A stretch of DNA of 8,848 nucleotides from JBKPDV01 sp046728075 (GTDB lineage: Bacteria > Acidobacteriota > Thermoanaerobaculia > UBA5066 > Gp7-AA6). This document shows, one piece after another, positions 1-7,377 of this stretch. The first letter of the stretch is position 1. Each line of letters opens with the position of its first letter. The translations under genes were made by a program, and so were the position numbers. Location of the stretch: NCBI GenBank assembly GCA_046728075.1, contig JBKPDV010000107.1, forward strand, positions 1 to 8,848. The letters run 5' to 3'. Under the pieces are notes generated by a model, which had not been told where the DNA came from, searched no databases, and worked only from the letters and a program-made list of their open reading frames with translations.

Positions 1-1
1 G

Positions 2-10
2 GAGTGCTAA
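2..10 (+). promoter_or_regulatory. Right half-site of a CIRCE operator (HrcA binding), cut by the window edge
   Basis: The bases GAGTGCTAA match exactly the right arm of the CIRCE inverted repeat (TTAGCACTC, 9-nt spacer, GAGTGCTAA). CIRCE is the binding site of the heat-shock repressor HrcA and typically lies just upstream of groESL or dnaK operons. The arm ends 62 nt before the groES ATG, the expected place. The left arm and the promoter lie outside the window, so the operator is inferred from one perfect arm plus its context. Heat-inducible repression of groES-groEL by HrcA follows from this. Confidence 0.85.
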
Positions 11-60
11 TATCCGGTCTCCGCACGCCAACTGGTTCGGCGCGCAATCCAACAATCGTC

Positions 61-66
61 AGGAGG
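61..66 (+). promoter_or_regulatory. groES ribosome binding site
   Basis: A perfect AGGAGG lies 6 nt before the ATG at 73. It selects that start over an in-frame GTG at 4, which falls inside the CIRCE arm, and over an out-of-frame ATG at 68. Confidence 0.9.
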
Positions 67-72
67 AATGGA

Positions 73-363
73 ATGAAGATTCGACCGCTCTATGACCGGA
101 TCCTCGTCAAAAGACTCGAGGAAAAGGAAACCCGCAAGGGGGGAATCATTATCCCCGACACCGCCAAAGAGAAGCCCATGGAAGCCGAAGTCGTGGCCGT
201 CGGCAAGGGCAAGATCAACGAGGACGGCAAGCAACTCCCGCTCGACGTGAAGAAGGGGGACCGCATCCTCATCGGCAAGTATGCCGGCACCGAAATCAAG
301 ATCGACGACGAAGAGCACCTGATCCTGCGCGAAGACGAAGTGCTCGCCGTCGTGGAAAAGTAA
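73..363 (+). CDS. groES: Co-chaperonin GroES (Hsp10)
   Basis: GroES forms the heptameric lid that caps the GroEL ring, closing the cytoplasmic folding chamber in an ATP-dependent cycle. The 96-residue product has the usual family length. It opens with MKIRPLYDRILVKR, the standard GroES N-terminus. It carries the mobile-loop region EKETRKGGIIIPDTAKEKP at about residues 16-34, with the hydrophobic GGIII-type segment that contacts GroEL. It ends with the conserved IL-REDEVLAVVE type strand. The start at 73 is fixed by AGGAGG at 61-66 and by homology. It is the first gene of a groES-groEL operon, 33 nt before groEL, under a CIRCE element. The sequence looks intact and ordinary. Confidence 0.98.
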   Translation: MKIRPLYDRILVKRLEEKETRKGGIIIPDTAKEKPMEAEVVAVGKGKINEDGKQLPLDVKKGDRILIGKYAGTEIKIDDEEHLILREDEVLAVVEK

Positions 364-380
364 AAGAAAAGTAACCTCGG

Positions 381-386
381 AAGGAG
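381..386 (+). promoter_or_regulatory. groEL ribosome binding site
   Basis: AAGGAG lies 10 nt before the groEL ATG, inside the 33-nt groES-groEL spacer. The spacer shows no sign of a separate promoter. Confidence 0.8.
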
Positions 387-396
387 TGAACGAAAG

Positions 397-2043
<1,647 letters not shown>

Positions 2044-2066
2044 TTCGTTACAGCTCTGCGATCATC

Positions 2067-2096
2067 AAGGCCCGGGCTTCGGTCCGGGCCTTTTTC
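2067..2096 (+). terminator. Intrinsic terminator of the groESL operon
   Basis: An 11-bp stem (2067-2077 with 2082-2092, one G-U pair) closes a C(TTCG)G tetraloop, an extra-stable loop type. The stem's last T-A pairs run into a T-tract ending near 2096. It begins 23 nt after the groEL stop codon and should end groESL transcription, separating it from the polysaccharide genes. Confidence 0.95.
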
Positions 2097-2107
2097 TTTG
2101 AGCGACG

Positions 2108-2135
2108 AGCTTTCAGCTTTCGGCTATCGGCTTTC
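2108..2135 (+). repeat. Heptamer tandem repeat, AGCTNTC family, left arm of pair 1
   Basis: Four exact 7-nt periods: AGCTTTC, AGCTTTC, GGCTATC, GGCTTTC, with a decayed fifth unit to about 2142. This array faces an inverted array of the same family at 2233-2260. Together they could form a long imperfect hairpin of about 28 bp, including G-U pairs, around a 97-nt loop. It lies right after the groEL terminator. The function is unknown. Confidence 0.85.
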
Positions 2136-2153
2136 CGCTGGTTGCGCGCGCTC

Positions 2154-2183
2154 GTCCACGGACTTTCCCTATACTCGGTCCGT
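2154..2183 (+). promoter_or_regulatory. Possible promoter -10 (TATACT) flanked by a dyad, upstream of the polysaccharide genes
   Basis: TATACT at 2170-2175 matches the sigma-70 -10 consensus at 5 of 6 positions, but there is no good -35 at 16-19 bp. It is flanked by a perfect 6-bp dyad, ACGGAC (2158-2163) and GTCCGT (2178-2183), with 14 bp between. The left arm is also part of a local palindrome, GTCCACGGAC (2154-2163). A promoter is needed here because the groESL terminator lies upstream, but its exact place and any operator role for the dyad are inference. Confidence 0.3.
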
Positions 2184-2232
2184 TGACGTTGCATTCTTGG
2201 AGGAGCCTGCCGTTACCGCCGGGCTCAGAGCG

Positions 2233-2260
2233 GAGAGCTGAAAGCTGAGAGCTGTCAGCT
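2233..2260 (-). repeat. Heptamer tandem repeat, AGCTNTC family inverted, right arm of pair 1
   Basis: Four 7-nt units read on the plus strand as GAGAGCT, GAAAGCT, GAGAGCT, GTCAGCT. These are the reverse complement of the AGCTNTC family seen at 2108-2135. The array ends 7 nt before the ATG of the next gene and occupies the place where a Shine-Dalgarno sequence would be. In a transcript starting inside the loop only this arm would be present in the leader. Confidence 0.85.
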
Positions 2261-2267
2261 TGAATTC

Positions 2268-3449
2268 ATGAAGCCCCTTCTCTTCTCGGTCCTTCCGCGC
2301 CCTCCTCACCCGACGCGGGACGGACTGGCGATTCGCAATTTTCATCTGCTGCGAGCCCTGGGGCGGGATTTTCGGGTTTGCGCGTTTGTTCTGAAGGCGC
2401 CCCACCTGCCCGACGGCGAGTATCCCGACGGCGTCCAGGCGCGGGAGTTCGCTCAAGCGGGACGTTCCCGGCGGCGCGCCCTCGCCGCGGCGGAGAGTCT
2501 TGCCTCCGGCCGCGCCTACCCGCCCCTGCTCTACCGGTCTCGAGCGCTCGCGCGCGCTCTCGAGGCGGCGGCCTCGCAAGAGCGGCCTGCCTGGATCGTC
2601 GCGCACTCCTACCACGTCGGGCCTCTCGCGCAATCGACCGGAGACCCTTCCTGGATCGACTTTCACAACCTGGATTCGCAAATCTGGGCGCGCGTCGGGC
2701 AGACCGCTTCCTCCCGGTGGCAGCGCTGGTTCGCGAGGCTCCAGGCTCACCGAGTCGAAGCCGTCGAGGCGGCCCTCGCCTCGTCGGCGCGCGGAGTCTC
2801 CTGCGTATCGAGCAGGGACGCGCATGCGTTGGAGGCGCTCTCGCCGGCTGTTCGTCCGGTGGTGGCGCCCAACGGCGTCGATCTGACCCGCTACGCCTTT
2901 CGCCGGGAGCCGTCTCCCGGCAAGAACCTCTTCTTCGTCGGCGATCTGTCCTGGCCGCCGAACGCGGAGGCCATCCGATGGTTTCGCCGCGAGATCTGGC
3001 CCCGCGTGCGGCGGGCGCATCCGGACGCCGTGGCCGAGGTGCTCGGCCGGGAGGCGCCCGCCGATTTCGCCGAGAATACCGACCCGACCTTTCTGCTTTT
3101 CGGGGAGGGCAACGACACGCGCCCCCATTGGGCCAAAGCTGCGGTCGCCGTCGTGCCCCTCCGCGCGGGTGGCGGCACGAGGCTGAAGGTTCTCGAAGCT
3201 GCCGCGTCCGGCGTGCCCGTCGTCTCGACTTCCATCGGCGCGGAAGGACTGGAATTCGAGCGCGACAGGGAGATCCTGCTCGCCGACGACGCCGAGGGCT
3301 TCGCCGCCGCCATTGTCGGCCTCCTCGGCAATGAGGAGCGCCGCGCTCAGATGGCCCGGGCGGCGCGGGCTCGTGTCGAGAAACTCTACGACTGGGATCC
3401 GATCGGACGAAACTTATCGGCTCAGCTGCTCGCTCGGAGGACCGCCTGA
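2268..3449 (+). CDS. GT-B fold glycosyltransferase (GT4/GT1-like)
   Basis: A probable cytoplasmic sugar transferase of 393 residues, using a nucleotide-sugar donor for a surface polysaccharide or glycolipid. The N-terminus (SVLPRPPHPTRDG at 7-19, then NFHLLRALG) is the acceptor-side Rossmann start typical of GT4 enzymes. The second Rossmann domain begins near 200 with APNGVDLTRY. It continues with FFVGDLSWPPNAEAIRWF at 222-239 and has the donor-binding PLRAGGGTRLKVLEAAASG at 297-315, whose Glu is the family's conserved EX7E-type position. It resembles the exosortase-associated group (stp1-like), but the exact sugar is unknown. The ATG at 2268 gives the family N-terminus yet has no Shine-Dalgarno sequence; a GGAGGAG lies far upstream at 2199-2205. 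Its stop codon overlaps the next gene's start. Confidence 0.88.
   Translation: MKPLLFSVLPRPPHPTRDGLAIRNFHLLRALGRDFRVCAFVLKAPHLPDGEYPDGVQAREFAQAGRSRRRALAAAESLASGRAYPPLLYRSRALARALEAAASQERPAWIVAHSYHVGPLAQSTGDPSWIDFHNLDSQIWARVGQTASSRWQRWFARLQAHRVEAVEAALASSARGVSCVSSRDAHALEALSPAVRPVVAPNGVDLTRYAFRREPSPGKNLFFVGDLSWPPNAEAIRWFRREIWPRVRRAHPDAVAEVLGREAPADFAENTDPTFLLFGEGNDTRPHWAKAAVAVVPLRAGGGTRLKVLEAAASGVPVVSTSIGAEGLEFERDREILLADDAEGFAAAIVGLLGNEERRAQMARAARARVEKLYDWDPIGRNLSAQLLARRTA
3436..3440 (+). promoter_or_regulatory. Ribosome binding site that points to a CTG start
   Basis: GGAGG, inside the end of the preceding gene, lies 5 nt before a CTG at 3446. No ATG, GTG or TTG in the right frame follows until 3635, which would remove the start of the catalytic domain. 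Confidence 0.65.
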
Positions 3450-4588
3450 CGACTCTTGCCGCGCTCCTCTTTCTTCTGTCTCTGGCCCTGGTCGCCTGGT
3501 CTTACTTTCTCTACCCTCGGGTAGTTCGCCGCCTGGCGGCTGGCGTCGAGCCGCCTGCGGCTAGGGCGGACCCATCCTTCTCGATCGAAGTCCTGGTCTC
3601 GGCGGCCGACGAAGAGGGAGTCATCGCGGAAAGAGTGCGTAACCTGCGCGACCAACAAGTTGCGGCCGAGTGCCGCGTCGCCATCGGCTGCGACGGCTCG
3701 GCGGATCAGACGGCACAGCGGGCGCGCCAGGCCGGAGACGGGAAGATTCGCGTCCTGGAGTTTGCTCACCGGAGAGGGAAGGCGGCGGTCTTGAACGATC
3801 TGATCGCCTCCTCCGAGGCGGAGATCCTGGTCTTCACCGACGCGAACACCCGCTTCGAGCCGGGGGCCGTGTCGCGTCTGGCTGCCGTCTTCGCGGACCC
3901 CGAGGTCGGTGCCGCGTGCGGGCGCCTGGTGCTCGAGGGAAGCGAGCCGGAAACCGCTTTCTGGGATCGGGAGACGCGCACGAAGGAGGCGGAGGGAGCG
4001 CTCGGCGTCTGCCTCGGCGCCAACGGAGCGATCTACGCCGCGCGCCGGTCGCAGATCGAGCCGCTGCCAATCGACACGACCTCGATGGACGATTTCCTGA
4101 TCCCCCTTCGCGTGGCGCGGCACGGGAAGCGCGTGGTCTTCGTCGGCGACGCGGTGGCTCGCGAGGGCGCGGCGCGCGACGCGCTCGCGGAGATGGGACG
4201 CCGATTCCGCATCGGCGTAGGCGCCGGTCAGGTTCTGCGGCGGGAGCGGTGGCTCTGGAACCCGGCGGGGCGCGGGCGTTTGACTCTCGCTTTTCTCTCG
4301 CGGAAGGTTGCCCGCTGGCTGGCTCCCGTGGCGGCGCTTGGCGCGATCGGGGCCGCGTGCCTCTCAAGGGAGCTGCGGCCGGTCGGACTCGCTCTGGCCG
4401 CCTCGGCCTCTCTGCTCGCCCTCTCCACGCTCGCGCGGCCACGCCCGACGGGCTTGTCAGGCCGGCTCTATTATTTCGGCGTGATCAACCTCGCCCTCGC
4501 CGCGGGACTGCTCGCAGGCCTTGCCGGCTACAGCCGGCCGGTCTGGAAGCCGGTCGCCCGCGAGAAACCGCTTGCGCCGGTTCCGTGA
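3446..4588 (+). CDS. Membrane-anchored GT2 family glycosyltransferase, probable CTG start
   Basis: An inner-membrane processive-type GT2 enzyme of 380 residues if it starts at CTG 3446. The N-terminal helix (about residues 3-22, then YPRVVRRLA) is followed by the GT-A domain: IEVLVSAADEEGVI near 47-60, DGSADQT 83-89, GKAAVLND 111-118, and the metal-site motif FTDANT with Asp132 and Asn134 (D-x-N rather than D-x-D). It then has GANGAIYA 191-198 and the acidic pair MDDF (Asp215-Asp216, likely catalytic). RRFRIGVGAGQ at 252-262 stands where processive enzymes have Q-x-x-RW. About three C-terminal membrane helices end in SRPVWKP. This layout is common in GT2 proteins of exopolysaccharide loci. 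The next in-frame standard start, GTG 3635, would delete the helix and first strand. CTGA overlaps the upstream stop. The function class is firm; the sugar is unknown. Confidence 0.85.
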   Translation: MTTLAALLFLLSLALVAWSYFLYPRVVRRLAAGVEPPAARADPSFSIEVLVSAADEEGVIAERVRNLRDQQVAAECRVAIGCDGSADQTAQRARQAGDGKIRVLEFAHRRGKAAVLNDLIASSEAEILVFTDANTRFEPGAVSRLAAVFADPEVGAACGRLVLEGSEPETAFWDRETRTKEAEGALGVCLGANGAIYAARRSQIEPLPIDTTSMDDFLIPLRVARHGKRVVFVGDAVAREGAARDALAEMGRRFRIGVGAGQVLRRERWLWNPAGRGRLTLAFLSRKVARWLAPVAALGAIGAACLSRELRPVGLALAASASLLALSTLARPRPTGLSGRLYYFGVINLALAAGLLAGLAGYSRPVWKPVAREKPLAPVP

Positions 4589-5955
4589 GACGAACCCACT
4601 CGCTCTTTCGGCTCACGGCGGTGCTCGGCGACGCGGCCGCTGCGGCAGCCTCCCTCTATCTCGCCTTCGTTCTGCGCACGAGCATCCGAATTCCCGGGAC
4701 GGAGAAGCTACTGCCCATCGAGAAGGTTCGTTTCACGCTCGGAAACGTGCTTCTGGTGATCGCGGCCCAGGCCCTCGCCTTCTCTCTCTTCGGTCTTTAT
4801 GGTTCCCGCGAGCGGTATCGGGAACCTCTGGCGCGGCTGCTTCTTCCGGCGCTGTTCTTCCAGCTCGCGGCGCTCGCGTCGGTCTATTTTCTGGCCTTCG
4901 CCCAGCCTTACGCCTTCCCCCGCTCGGTCCTCGTCCTCTACCTCCTGATCGAAGGGATGCTCGTGGCGTTCTGGCGGGTCTTGCTGGAACGCCTCTTTCC
5001 CCAGCCCCAACGGCGCGCCCTGATCGTCGGCACGGGGGCGGCGGCCGTCCTGATCGCCGACGCGATCCGCCGCCACCCCTGGACCGGGGTCGAGGTCGCG
5101 GGACTGGTGGGCCCTCCCTCGCTCTTGGCGGGAGATCTCCCGATTCTCGGTCCGTTCGAGCGGCTTGCCGATGTCGCGCGGGAGACGAAAGCGGACGAGA
5201 TCATCCTGACGCCCGAAGCCTCGAGCTGGCGCGACGGGATCTCCGAGAGCCTGCCGCGAGATCTCGGCGCCGACCTCTTGGTCTGGCCTTCTCCGTTCGA
5301 AACGATGATCGGCCGGCTCCGGTTCCGCATCGTCGGAGACTTGCCGTTGCTCGAGGCCCGGACACGTCCCTTCGAGGGCCTCGCGGCGGCGGTCAAGCGC
5401 GCCTTCGACATCGTCGTCTCCGGCGCTCTGCTGCTGGCGGCTCTCCCGGTCCTGGCGCTGTCGGCCGCGGTGATCGCCGTCTCGACGCCCGGCGGGGTCT
5501 TTTTCGATCAGATTCGCGTCGGAAGAGACGGCAGCGTGTTTCGACTCTGGAAGCTGCGCACGATGCGGGCCGGCGCCGAGGAAGAGACGGGCGCCGTCCT
5601 GTCTTCTCCCGGGGATCCGCGCGTCACCTCGATCGGGCGGTTCCTGCGCGCCACACGGATCGACGAAATCCCGCAGCTCTGCAATGTTCTGATGGGGGAC
5701 ATGAGCCTCGTGGGCCCGCGGCCCGAGCGGCCCGAGTTTACGGAGCGCTTCTCACTCGGCGTGCCGGGCTACTCCCTGCGGCACGCCGTGCGGCCCGGTC
5801 TGACCGGACTGGCGCAAGTCGCGGGAGACTACTCGACTGAGCCGGAAATCAAGCTGCGCTACGATCTGGCCTACCTGAACAACTGGTCCTTCGGCCTGGA
5901 TCTGGCGATCCTTCTGCGGACCTTGCCGGTGGTCTTGACGAGACGGGGAGTGTGA
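4585..5955 (+). CDS. Polyprenyl glycosylphosphotransferase (WcaJ/TIGR03025-type sugar transferase)
   Basis: Catalyses transfer of a sugar phosphate from a nucleotide sugar to undecaprenyl phosphate, the first membrane step of polysaccharide assembly. The 456-residue product has about four N-terminal membrane helices (residues 8-130). A Rossmann-like CoA-binding-3 domain starts at RRALIVGTGAAAV (143-155). The C-terminal bacterial sugar transferase domain begins with KRAFDIVVSGALLL at 271 and a re-entrant helix. It continues with KLRTMR at 323-328, RIDEIPQLCNVLMGDMSL from 358 (catalytic Asp360-Glu361 pair) and GPRPE at 377-381. All key residues are present. The GTG at 4585 forms a GTGA overlap with the previous stop, so translation is probably coupled; no separate Shine-Dalgarno sequence is seen. 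The initiating sugar cannot be predicted. Confidence 0.92.
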   Translation: MRRTHSLFRLTAVLGDAAAAAASLYLAFVLRTSIRIPGTEKLLPIEKVRFTLGNVLLVIAAQALAFSLFGLYGSRERYREPLARLLLPALFFQLAALASVYFLAFAQPYAFPRSVLVLYLLIEGMLVAFWRVLLERLFPQPQRRALIVGTGAAAVLIADAIRRHPWTGVEVAGLVGPPSLLAGDLPILGPFERLADVARETKADEIILTPEASSWRDGISESLPRDLGADLLVWPSPFETMIGRLRFRIVGDLPLLEARTRPFEGLAAAVKRAFDIVVSGALLLAALPVLALSAAVIAVSTPGGVFFDQIRVGRDGSVFRLWKLRTMRAGAEEETGAVLSSPGDPRVTSIGRFLRATRIDEIPQLCNVLMGDMSLVGPRPERPEFTERFSLGVPGYSLRHAVRPGLTGLAQVAGDYSTEPEIKLRYDLAYLNNWSFGLDLAILLRTLPVVLTRRGV

Positions 5956-5960
5956 AGATC
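5952..5960 (+). other. Possible relic of the original start of the next glycosyltransferase gene
   Basis: GTG at 5952 overlaps the preceding stop as GTGA, just as at 4585. It reads M-K-I-V and is in frame with the GT2 gene that now starts at 6045, 93 nt on. The frame is broken by a TGA at 5976 inside the heptamer repeat. This looks like a coupled start separated from its gene by repeat insertion. It is inference only. Confidence 0.4.
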
Positions 5961-6034
5961 GTGAGACGTAAGACGTGAGACGTGAGACTTGATGAAATCC
6001 TGCCTCCTCTTACGTCTTACGTCTCACGTCTCAC
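5961..6034 (+). repeat. Heptamer-repeat inverted pair 2 (GTGAGAC family), long hairpin
   Basis: The left array has four perfect 7-nt periods: GTGAGAC, GTAAGAC, GTGAGAC, GTGAGAC (5961-5988). The right array, 6007-6034, reads CTCTTAC, GTCTTAC, GTCTCAC, GTCTCAC, the inverse family. Folded, they give a stem of about 28 bp with a few mismatches or G-U pairs and an 18-nt loop. It sits inside the apparent operon, between the glycosylphosphotransferase stop and the next GT2 start. It has no T-tract, so it does not look like a standard terminator. It may change mRNA stability or lower expression of the downstream gene. Confidence 0.9.
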
Positions 6035-6044
6035 GGCCGAGGCC

Positions 6045-6776
6045 ATGAGGCCGAAGGTGGCCGTCGTCATGCCGGCCTATAACGCGGAAAAGACGCTCGA
6101 GCGGACTTTCGCAGACATCCCGAAGGGGAGCGTGGACGACGTCATTCTCGTCGACGACGCCTCTCGCGATCGAACGGTCGAGGAGGCGCGCCGCCTCGGG
6201 CTCCACGTCGTCGTGCATCCGGCCAACCGCGGCTACGGAGCGAACCAGAAGACCTGCTACCGCACGGCGCTCGAGAGAGGCGCCGAGATCGTCGTGATGG
6301 TCCACCCGGATCACCAGTACGACCCGACCGTGATCCCTCACCTGATCGATCCCCTCGTTCGCGGGGAGTGCGATGCCGTCTTCGGGAGCCGGATGCTCGG
6401 AGGGCAGCCTCTTCAGGGAGGCATGCCGAAATGGAAGTACCTCGGCAATATCTTTCTGACGGCGGTCGAAAATGCGACGTTCCTGATCTACCTGACCGAG
6501 TATCACAGCGGGTTCCGGGCCTACAGCCGCCGGTATCTCGAGTCGGTGAACCTGGCGGCCAACTCGGATGGTTTCGTCTTCGATACGCACATCATCGCCC
6601 AGGGGATGGCGAAGGGTCTGAAGATCCGGGAGATTCCGATCGAGACGCGCTATTTCGACGAGGCATCTCAGATCGCTTTCGGGCCGTCGGTCAAGTACGG
6701 CTTCGCAATCCTGAAGACGATGGTGCTCTACAAGCTGCACGTCTGGGGGATCTACTCGGCGCCGATCTTTCGCTAG
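6045..6776 (+). CDS. GT2 family glycosyltransferase, DPM1-like (polyprenyl-phosphate or glycan sugar transferase)
   Basis: A 243-residue GT-A enzyme of the dolichyl-phosphate-mannose-synthase-like group, probably using a nucleotide sugar on a polyprenyl or glycan acceptor at the inner face of the membrane. Motifs: VVMPAYNAEKTL at 7-18, the nucleotide site VDDASRDRT at 36-44, NRGYGANQ at 61-68, the metal-binding loop HPDHQYDP at 87-94, GSRMLGG near 116-122, and HSGFRAYSR around 160, usual in this group. There are no clear C-terminal membrane helices like those of GtrB, only a weakly hydrophobic tail. ATG 6045 was chosen because it directly precedes the first strand. A GTG at 5982 is in frame but lies within the repeat and lacks a Shine-Dalgarno sequence. 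ATG 6045 itself has only a weak GAGG, 2 nt away, so translation may be weak or coupled. Confidence 0.88.
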   Translation: MRPKVAVVMPAYNAEKTLERTFADIPKGSVDDVILVDDASRDRTVEEARRLGLHVVVHPANRGYGANQKTCYRTALERGAEIVVMVHPDHQYDPTVIPHLIDPLVRGECDAVFGSRMLGGQPLQGGMPKWKYLGNIFLTAVENATFLIYLTEYHSGFRAYSRRYLESVNLAANSDGFVFDTHIIAQGMAKGLKIREIPIETRYFDEASQIAFGPSVKYGFAILKTMVLYKLHVWGIYSAPIFR

Positions 6777-6853
6777 CTGTCAGCTTTCAGCTATCAGCTC
6801 TCAGCCAGACAGTCCGAAAGTTTCTTCAGGCTGAAAGCTGAGAGCCGAAAGCT
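6775..6853 (+). repeat. Heptamer-repeat inverted pair 3 (AGCTNTC family) between convergent genes
   Basis: The left array, 6775-6802, is AGCTGTC, AGCTTTC, AGCTATC, AGCTCTC, each unit differing only at base 5. The right array, 6833-6853, is GAAAGCT, GAGAGCC, GAAAGCT. With AGCC (6803-6806) pairing GGCT (6829-6832) they form a stem of about 25 bp with three mismatches and a 22-nt loop. The element starts at the second base of the GT2 stop codon and ends at the last base of the opposing gene's stop codon, so it fills the whole gap. It could act as a bidirectional barrier or mRNA 3' end, though a T-tract is lacking. Confidence 0.9.
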
Positions 6854-7377
6854 CACTCCGGTAAAGGCGGCGGCGCCTTCAGCCGCCCGGCTCGCAGCTC
6901 CACCTCCAACCGCGTCAGTTCTTCCCGGAGCGGTCCCGCGACGTCGGGCAGAACCGCTGACAGCAGCGCCGGGCTGATCCAGACGGCGCGGAGAAACGCG
7001 GCACTGGACCGAGCAGTGTCTCCTTTGGCCTCGTGGGCCCGCCCGAGGTTCAGGTCCGTCTCGGCCCGCTCGCCCAGCCGCAGCGCCTCGCGGTAGGTCT
7101 CGATCGCCGTGTCGAGCTGCGCGGCCGCCAGCCGCGCGCCTCCCGCGAGAATCAGCGGTCGCGAGTCTCCGGGCAAACCCGGCGCGGCGGCCATGCCGAT
7201 CGCCGCGATTCGATCGAGGGCCGCGGCCGGGTCCGCGACCTCCGAGGGATGCGTGAGGACGATCGAGAACGCGCTCTCGGCCACCCGAAGCATCCGCTCG
7301 GCGCGGTAGCGCGCGAACTCCGGCGCGAGGGCGCCGGCGAGAAGAAATACCGCCGCGGCGCCGCGGAGAATCTTCAT
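6853..7377 (-). CDS. Small TPR-containing membrane or exported protein
   Basis: A 174-residue protein that I do not recognise as a named family. The N-terminus (MKILRG, then a hydrophobic stretch at about 7-19) looks like a signal anchor or uncleaved signal peptide, placing the rest outside the cytoplasm. Residues about 72-104 and 105-137 fit two tetratricopeptide repeats (ARLAAAQLDTAIETYREALR, then LGRAHEAKGDTARSSAAFLR), suggesting protein-protein contacts. The tail is proline-rich. The start ATG overlaps the ligase-like gene's stop as ATGA, with GGAGAGG (7382-7388) 4 nt upstream, so the two are co-translated. A partner role to the polymerase/ligase is plausible, since TPR proteins or TPR tails often accompany Wzy/WaaL proteins, but it is inferred. 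Confidence 0.75.
   Translation of the reverse strand: MKILRGAAAVFLLAGALAPEFARYRAERMLRVAESAFSIVLTHPSEVADPAAALDRIAAIGMAAAPGLPGDSRPLILAGGARLAAAQLDTAIETYREALRLGERAETDLNLGRAHEAKGDTARSSAAFLRAVWISPALLSAVLPDVAGPLREELTRLEVELRAGRLKAPPPLPE

Noticed and set aside
4..72. Upstream in-frame GTG that would extend groES by 23 residues
   Set aside because: The GTG lies in the CIRCE arm, has no Shine-Dalgarno sequence, and GroES homology begins at ATG 73, which has AGGAGG in front.
68..76. Two-codon ORF (ATG GAA TGA) overlapping the groES start
   Set aside because: It is 1 nt from AGGAGG, too close to initiate, and is most likely chance.
2183..2217. TTGACG at 2183-2188 as a -35 box
   Set aside because: It is a good -35 match but nothing like a -10 lies 16-18 bp downstream.
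2108..2260. CRISPR array
   Set aside because: Units are 7 nt and directly abutting with no unique spacers, and no cas genes are present.
3670..4584. Possible N-terminal extension of the glycosylphosphotransferase
   Set aside because: The frame is open but overlaps the GT2 gene and reads as Arg/Gly-rich nonsense; family homology begins just after GTG 4585.
5961..6034. Intrinsic terminator
   Set aside because: There is no T-tract after the right arm and the gene downstream is on the same strand; a hairpin alone is insufficient.
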